From NCBI GenBank assembly GCA_902626505.1, contig CACOFQ010000014.1, positions 1 through 37,656 on the forward strand: a stretch of DNA of 37,656 nucleotides, written 5' to 3'. How positions within the stretch are numbered: position 1 is the stretch's first letter; each line of letters starts with the position of its first letter. Source of the DNA: an uncultured Marinoscillum sp. (GTDB lineage Bacteria; Bacteroidota; Bacteroidia; Cytophagales; MED-G16). The position numbers and the translations under genes are program-made. The notes under the pieces were generated by a model that made no database searches, was not told the origin of the DNA, and saw only the letters and a list, made by a program, of their open reading frames with translations. Below, piece after piece: positions 35,703 to 37,656 of this stretch.

Positions 35703-37172
35703 TTATATCTTCTGCCAAGTAAATTTTGAAATTGAGGATTTAATTTTTTTAAATTCATTTTCAGAACTACAATGTAATAATATGTTTTTGAGTTTAGGTT
35801 TATAAGAAAATTGATCAAGTCCAGTATTAATTATAATTGATTTACTTAAATCTATACTTTCATTATTTTTTTTAGGATCCATTAAAATTATAATTCCATT
35901 TGATTTTAAATTATTCTTAGCATAATTAAAGCATTTGGTTTTAAATAAGCCATTAATAATTATTATATCAAAAGTTTTATTAAAATTATCAATTTGTCTC
36001 AAGTATCTATCTTCAATATCTTTATCTATGCTTTGTGAATTCGAATTTTTTTTCTCTAAATCAAATAAATGAAAATTAATATTTACATTTTTAGACTGAT
36101 TATATTTTGATTTTAAATTATTGTATCTTTTTAAATTACATTCAACTATATCTAATTCAAAATCATTTTTATTTTCATTAAGAAAACTATTATTATAAAT
36201 AACAGAAGAATTAGAGTCATAAACTAAAATTCTTTTTCTCTTATTTGAATTATTAATAATTAATTTAAAAATCTGTTCTTCAATTAAGGTTAAATTGGAT
36301 TTATTTTCTACTGATTTTTTTAATAAGCTTTTTGCTAACCTATTACAATTTAAAATGTTATAAAGTTTAAAAGGAAAAATAAAGGGTCTCCAAGGTCTTT
36401 TCCAGAATTTTTTAAAATTAAAAACACTTAAAACAAACCATAATTTATATTGAAATGTCATCCAACCTGGAAAATGTTTATTATGAATATAAAGTGCTGC
36501 AACTAATTTATTATGATTTTTTGGTTTTTTTCTAAGTCCTCCTGTTGCTCTTAAATGTTGTGCAAAGGGTTTTTCACTAAAATACATTTTTGCTCCAGAT
36601 TTAAATAATCTATATCCAATTTCAAAATCATTCATTCTTGGTAGAAATGTATCAAAAAGTCCAGATTTTAATAATATACTTTTCTTAATAAAAACATTAG
36701 TTGAGGATAGACCTAACATCATTCCATTCCAATTCCAATTAGGTGCAGATAAAAAATATCTAACAGGATCCATGCTTTCAATATCCCAAGGATAAGTTTT
36801 AGGAATTTTTGGTTTAAGAGAAGTAGCGCCATTTACAACATCTACATTTTCATTTATCATTATATTTTTATGAGATTCTATAAAATCATCCTCAAATAAA
36901 ATATCGTCATCAATAATAAGTAATGCTTCATTTTTTGCTACCATGATTCCATGATTTCTAGCACCAGTCATTGATGGTTCAATATCTGTAATTATTTTTA
37001 ATGGTAATTTTTTTTTAAAATCTTTATAGAAATCTTTGGGAACACTTGATTTAGGAGTTTGATCAATAATTATAATCTCATCTGGTTGATAGGTTTGAGT
37101 TGTCATTCCTAATAATACATCCTTTACTGAACCATGTCTATAATATGTAGATATAATTACACTAATTTTCAT
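35703..37172 (-). CDS. Glycosyltransferase family 2 with C-terminal methyltransferase-like region
   Basis: A 489-residue protein. Residues 1-230 are a GT-A domain: ISVIISTYYRHGS-like start, IIIIDQTP, TGARNHGIMVAK (69-80), the metal-binding IIDDDI (86-91) and a later NDFEIGYRLFKSG (181-193). After a linker, residues about 313-470 look like a class I methyltransferase fold (RILVYDSN, FELDIVECN, FDIIIINGLF, LKSNGIIILMDP), but the glycine-rich SAM loop is not recognisable. The frame is open 19 codons further upstream. ATG at 37172-37170 is chosen because GT2 proteins start with this strand and it follows the upstream stop by 4 bp. Specificity is unknown. Confidence 0.8.
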   Translation of the reverse strand: MKISVIISTYYRHGSVKDVLLGMTTQTYQPDEIIIIDQTPKSSVPKDFYKDFKKKLPLKIITDIEPSMTGARNHGIMVAKNEALLIIDDDILFEDDFIESHKNIMINENVDVVNGATSLKPKIPKTYPWDIESMDPVRYFLSAPNWNWNGMMLGLSSTNVFIKKSILLKSGLFDTFLPRMNDFEIGYRLFKSGAKMYFSEKPFAQHLRATGGLRKKPKNHNKLVAALYIHNKHFPGWMTFQYKLWFVLSVFNFKKFWKRPWRPFIFPFKLYNILNCNRLAKSLLKKSVENKSNLTLIEEQIFKLIINNSNKRKRILVYDSNSSVIYNNSFLNENKNDFELDIVECNLKRYNNLKSKYNQSKNVNINFHLFDLEKKNSNSQSIDKDIEDRYLRQIDNFNKTFDIIIINGLFKTKCFNYAKNNLKSNGIIILMDPKKNNESIDLSKSIIINTGLDQFSYKPKLKNILLHCSSENEFKKIKSSISKFTWQKI

Positions 37173-37176
37173 AATA

Positions 37177-37656
37177 TTAATATTTATAATTTTTAATTTT
37201 TTCAATAAGTTCATTTGCCGCGTCAACACATGTGTCTATTTTACCAGAAAATAGACTAAATATTTTATTACCTTCGAACCTTACCAAAGTAGGTCTAGCA
37301 TCATCATATTCCCTTCCTTTTAAAACTGTTCTTACAGTAAACATAGATCCTATATGTTTTAATTTATCAAAGTCTTTAAAATATTCATTCCCATGTTTAA
37401 TAAATTTATTTATTTTAGTTATTTCAGGGTTTTTAATAATACCACGATTTAGATAACTTTTTAATTTTTTACTAATAATAGGTTTTTTTCCAATATTTGT
37501 TTCATGTATAGCGTGAACAACATTTCCTAAAACATGATACTGACCATTATTACCATAAGGATCTAAACACATAAATGGGCCATCCATTATCACTATACTT
37601 TTATTTTGATATTTTAAAGGTAATTTAACAACAGGTTTTTCAACAACTTCAAATTG
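37177..37656 (-). CDS. FAD-dependent oxidoreductase (DAO-like), C-terminal part only
   Basis: The frame is open to the right edge, so this is the C-terminal 159 residues of a longer protein whose start lies outside. The visible part (VIMDGPFMCLDPYGNN, YHVLGNVVHAIHETN, then ARPTLVRFEGNKIFSLFSGKIDTCVDAA) resembles the end of FAD-dependent oxidoreductases of the DAO family that occur in glycan gene clusters. The FAD-binding N-terminus cannot be seen, so the assignment rests on recognition of the C-terminal pattern. A GTG at 37593 is an internal codon and not the start, since coding sequence continues above it. It is the most upstream gene in view of the leftward run. Confidence 0.6.
   Translation of the reverse strand, partial: QFEVVEKPVVKLPLKYQNKSIVIMDGPFMCLDPYGNNGQYHVLGNVVHAIHETNIGKKPIISKKLKSYLNRGIIKNPEITKINKFIKHGNEYFKDFDKLKHIGSMFTVRTVLKGREYDDARPTLVRFEGNKIFSLFSGKIDTCVDAANELIEKIKNYKY

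Noticed and set aside
37232-37456. Plus-strand open frame over the FAD oxidoreductase C-terminus
   Set aside because: The minus-strand frame has clear family similarity and continues to the window edge; the plus-strand frame does not.
37177-37593. Small complete gene of 138 residues starting with GTG at 37593
   Set aside because: The same frame continues with no stop to position 37656 with protein-like sequence, so it is the end of a longer gene cut by the window.
1-37656. tRNA genes, rRNA, CRISPR arrays, insertion sequences or integrase
   Set aside because: Nothing with the needed structure, repeats or protein motifs was found on either strand by reading.

Overview
The window is very AT-rich (about a quarter G+C by eye). 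It reads as one end of a large surface-polysaccharide locus from a Gram-negative bacterium. The best taxonomic clue is the aconitase B gene at 3945-6743: its roughly 930-residue length and overall sequence are typical of Bacteroidota, especially Flavobacteria. None of the gene starts I checked has a purine-rich Shine-Dalgarno box, and the leaders are A/T-rich, which also fits Bacteroidota. A marine, small-genome flavobacterium-like organism is my inference, not something shown directly.

Layout, left to right. (1) 1-3854, minus strand: nucleotide-sugar genes ugd (partial), rmlA-like, rmlC, UDP-glucuronate decarboxylase (UXS) and rmlB. They would supply UDP-GlcA, UDP-xylose and dTDP-6-deoxyhexose; rmlD is not in view. 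(2) 3945-6743, plus strand: acnB, the only plus-strand gene. (3) 6759-21761, minus strand: assembly and decoration genes. These are a Wzz-like chain-length protein, an unusual phosphoglycosyl transferase, a DUF354 protein, an acyltransferase, two polysaccharide deacetylases, a formyltransferase-like protein, two GT4 glycosyltransferases, a Wzy-like polymerase, a capsule-synthesis-like protein, an asparagine synthetase-type amidotransferase and an ABC exporter that may be the flippase. (4) 21763-30189: a nonulosonic (sialic/legionaminic-like) acid block with two CMP-sugar synthetases, an SDR, a Gfo/Idh oxidoreductase, a PseB/CapD-type dehydratase and two consecutive neuB-neuC pairs. Its transcription order resembles the Campylobacter ptm locus. 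(5) 30155-37656: an unusual set with a 2-hydroxyacid dehydrogenase, an HpcH/HpaI aldolase, a third and very divergent CMP-sugar synthetase, a HAD phosphatase, a GAPDH-like dehydrogenase, a GT-B transferase, a GT2 fused to a methyltransferase-like region, and the C-terminal part of an FAD-dependent oxidoreductase.

Transcription of regions 5, 4 and 3 runs right to left. Genes overlap or lie a few bases apart over about 31 kb, so they probably form one or a few long operons. The combined picture is a Wzy-type glycan built on a lipid carrier, carrying at least one and perhaps two or three CMP-activated acidic sugars, with deacetylation, acylation, formylation and amidation as possible decorations. 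The most novel part is region 5. It resembles a Kdo-type logic (aldol condensation, dephosphorylation, CMP activation) built from different enzyme families, and I know of no characterised pathway with this gene set.

No tRNA, rRNA, CRISPR array, insertion sequence or integrase was seen. No gene-free stretch exceeds 300 bases; the longest gap is the 90-bp divergent region before acnB.
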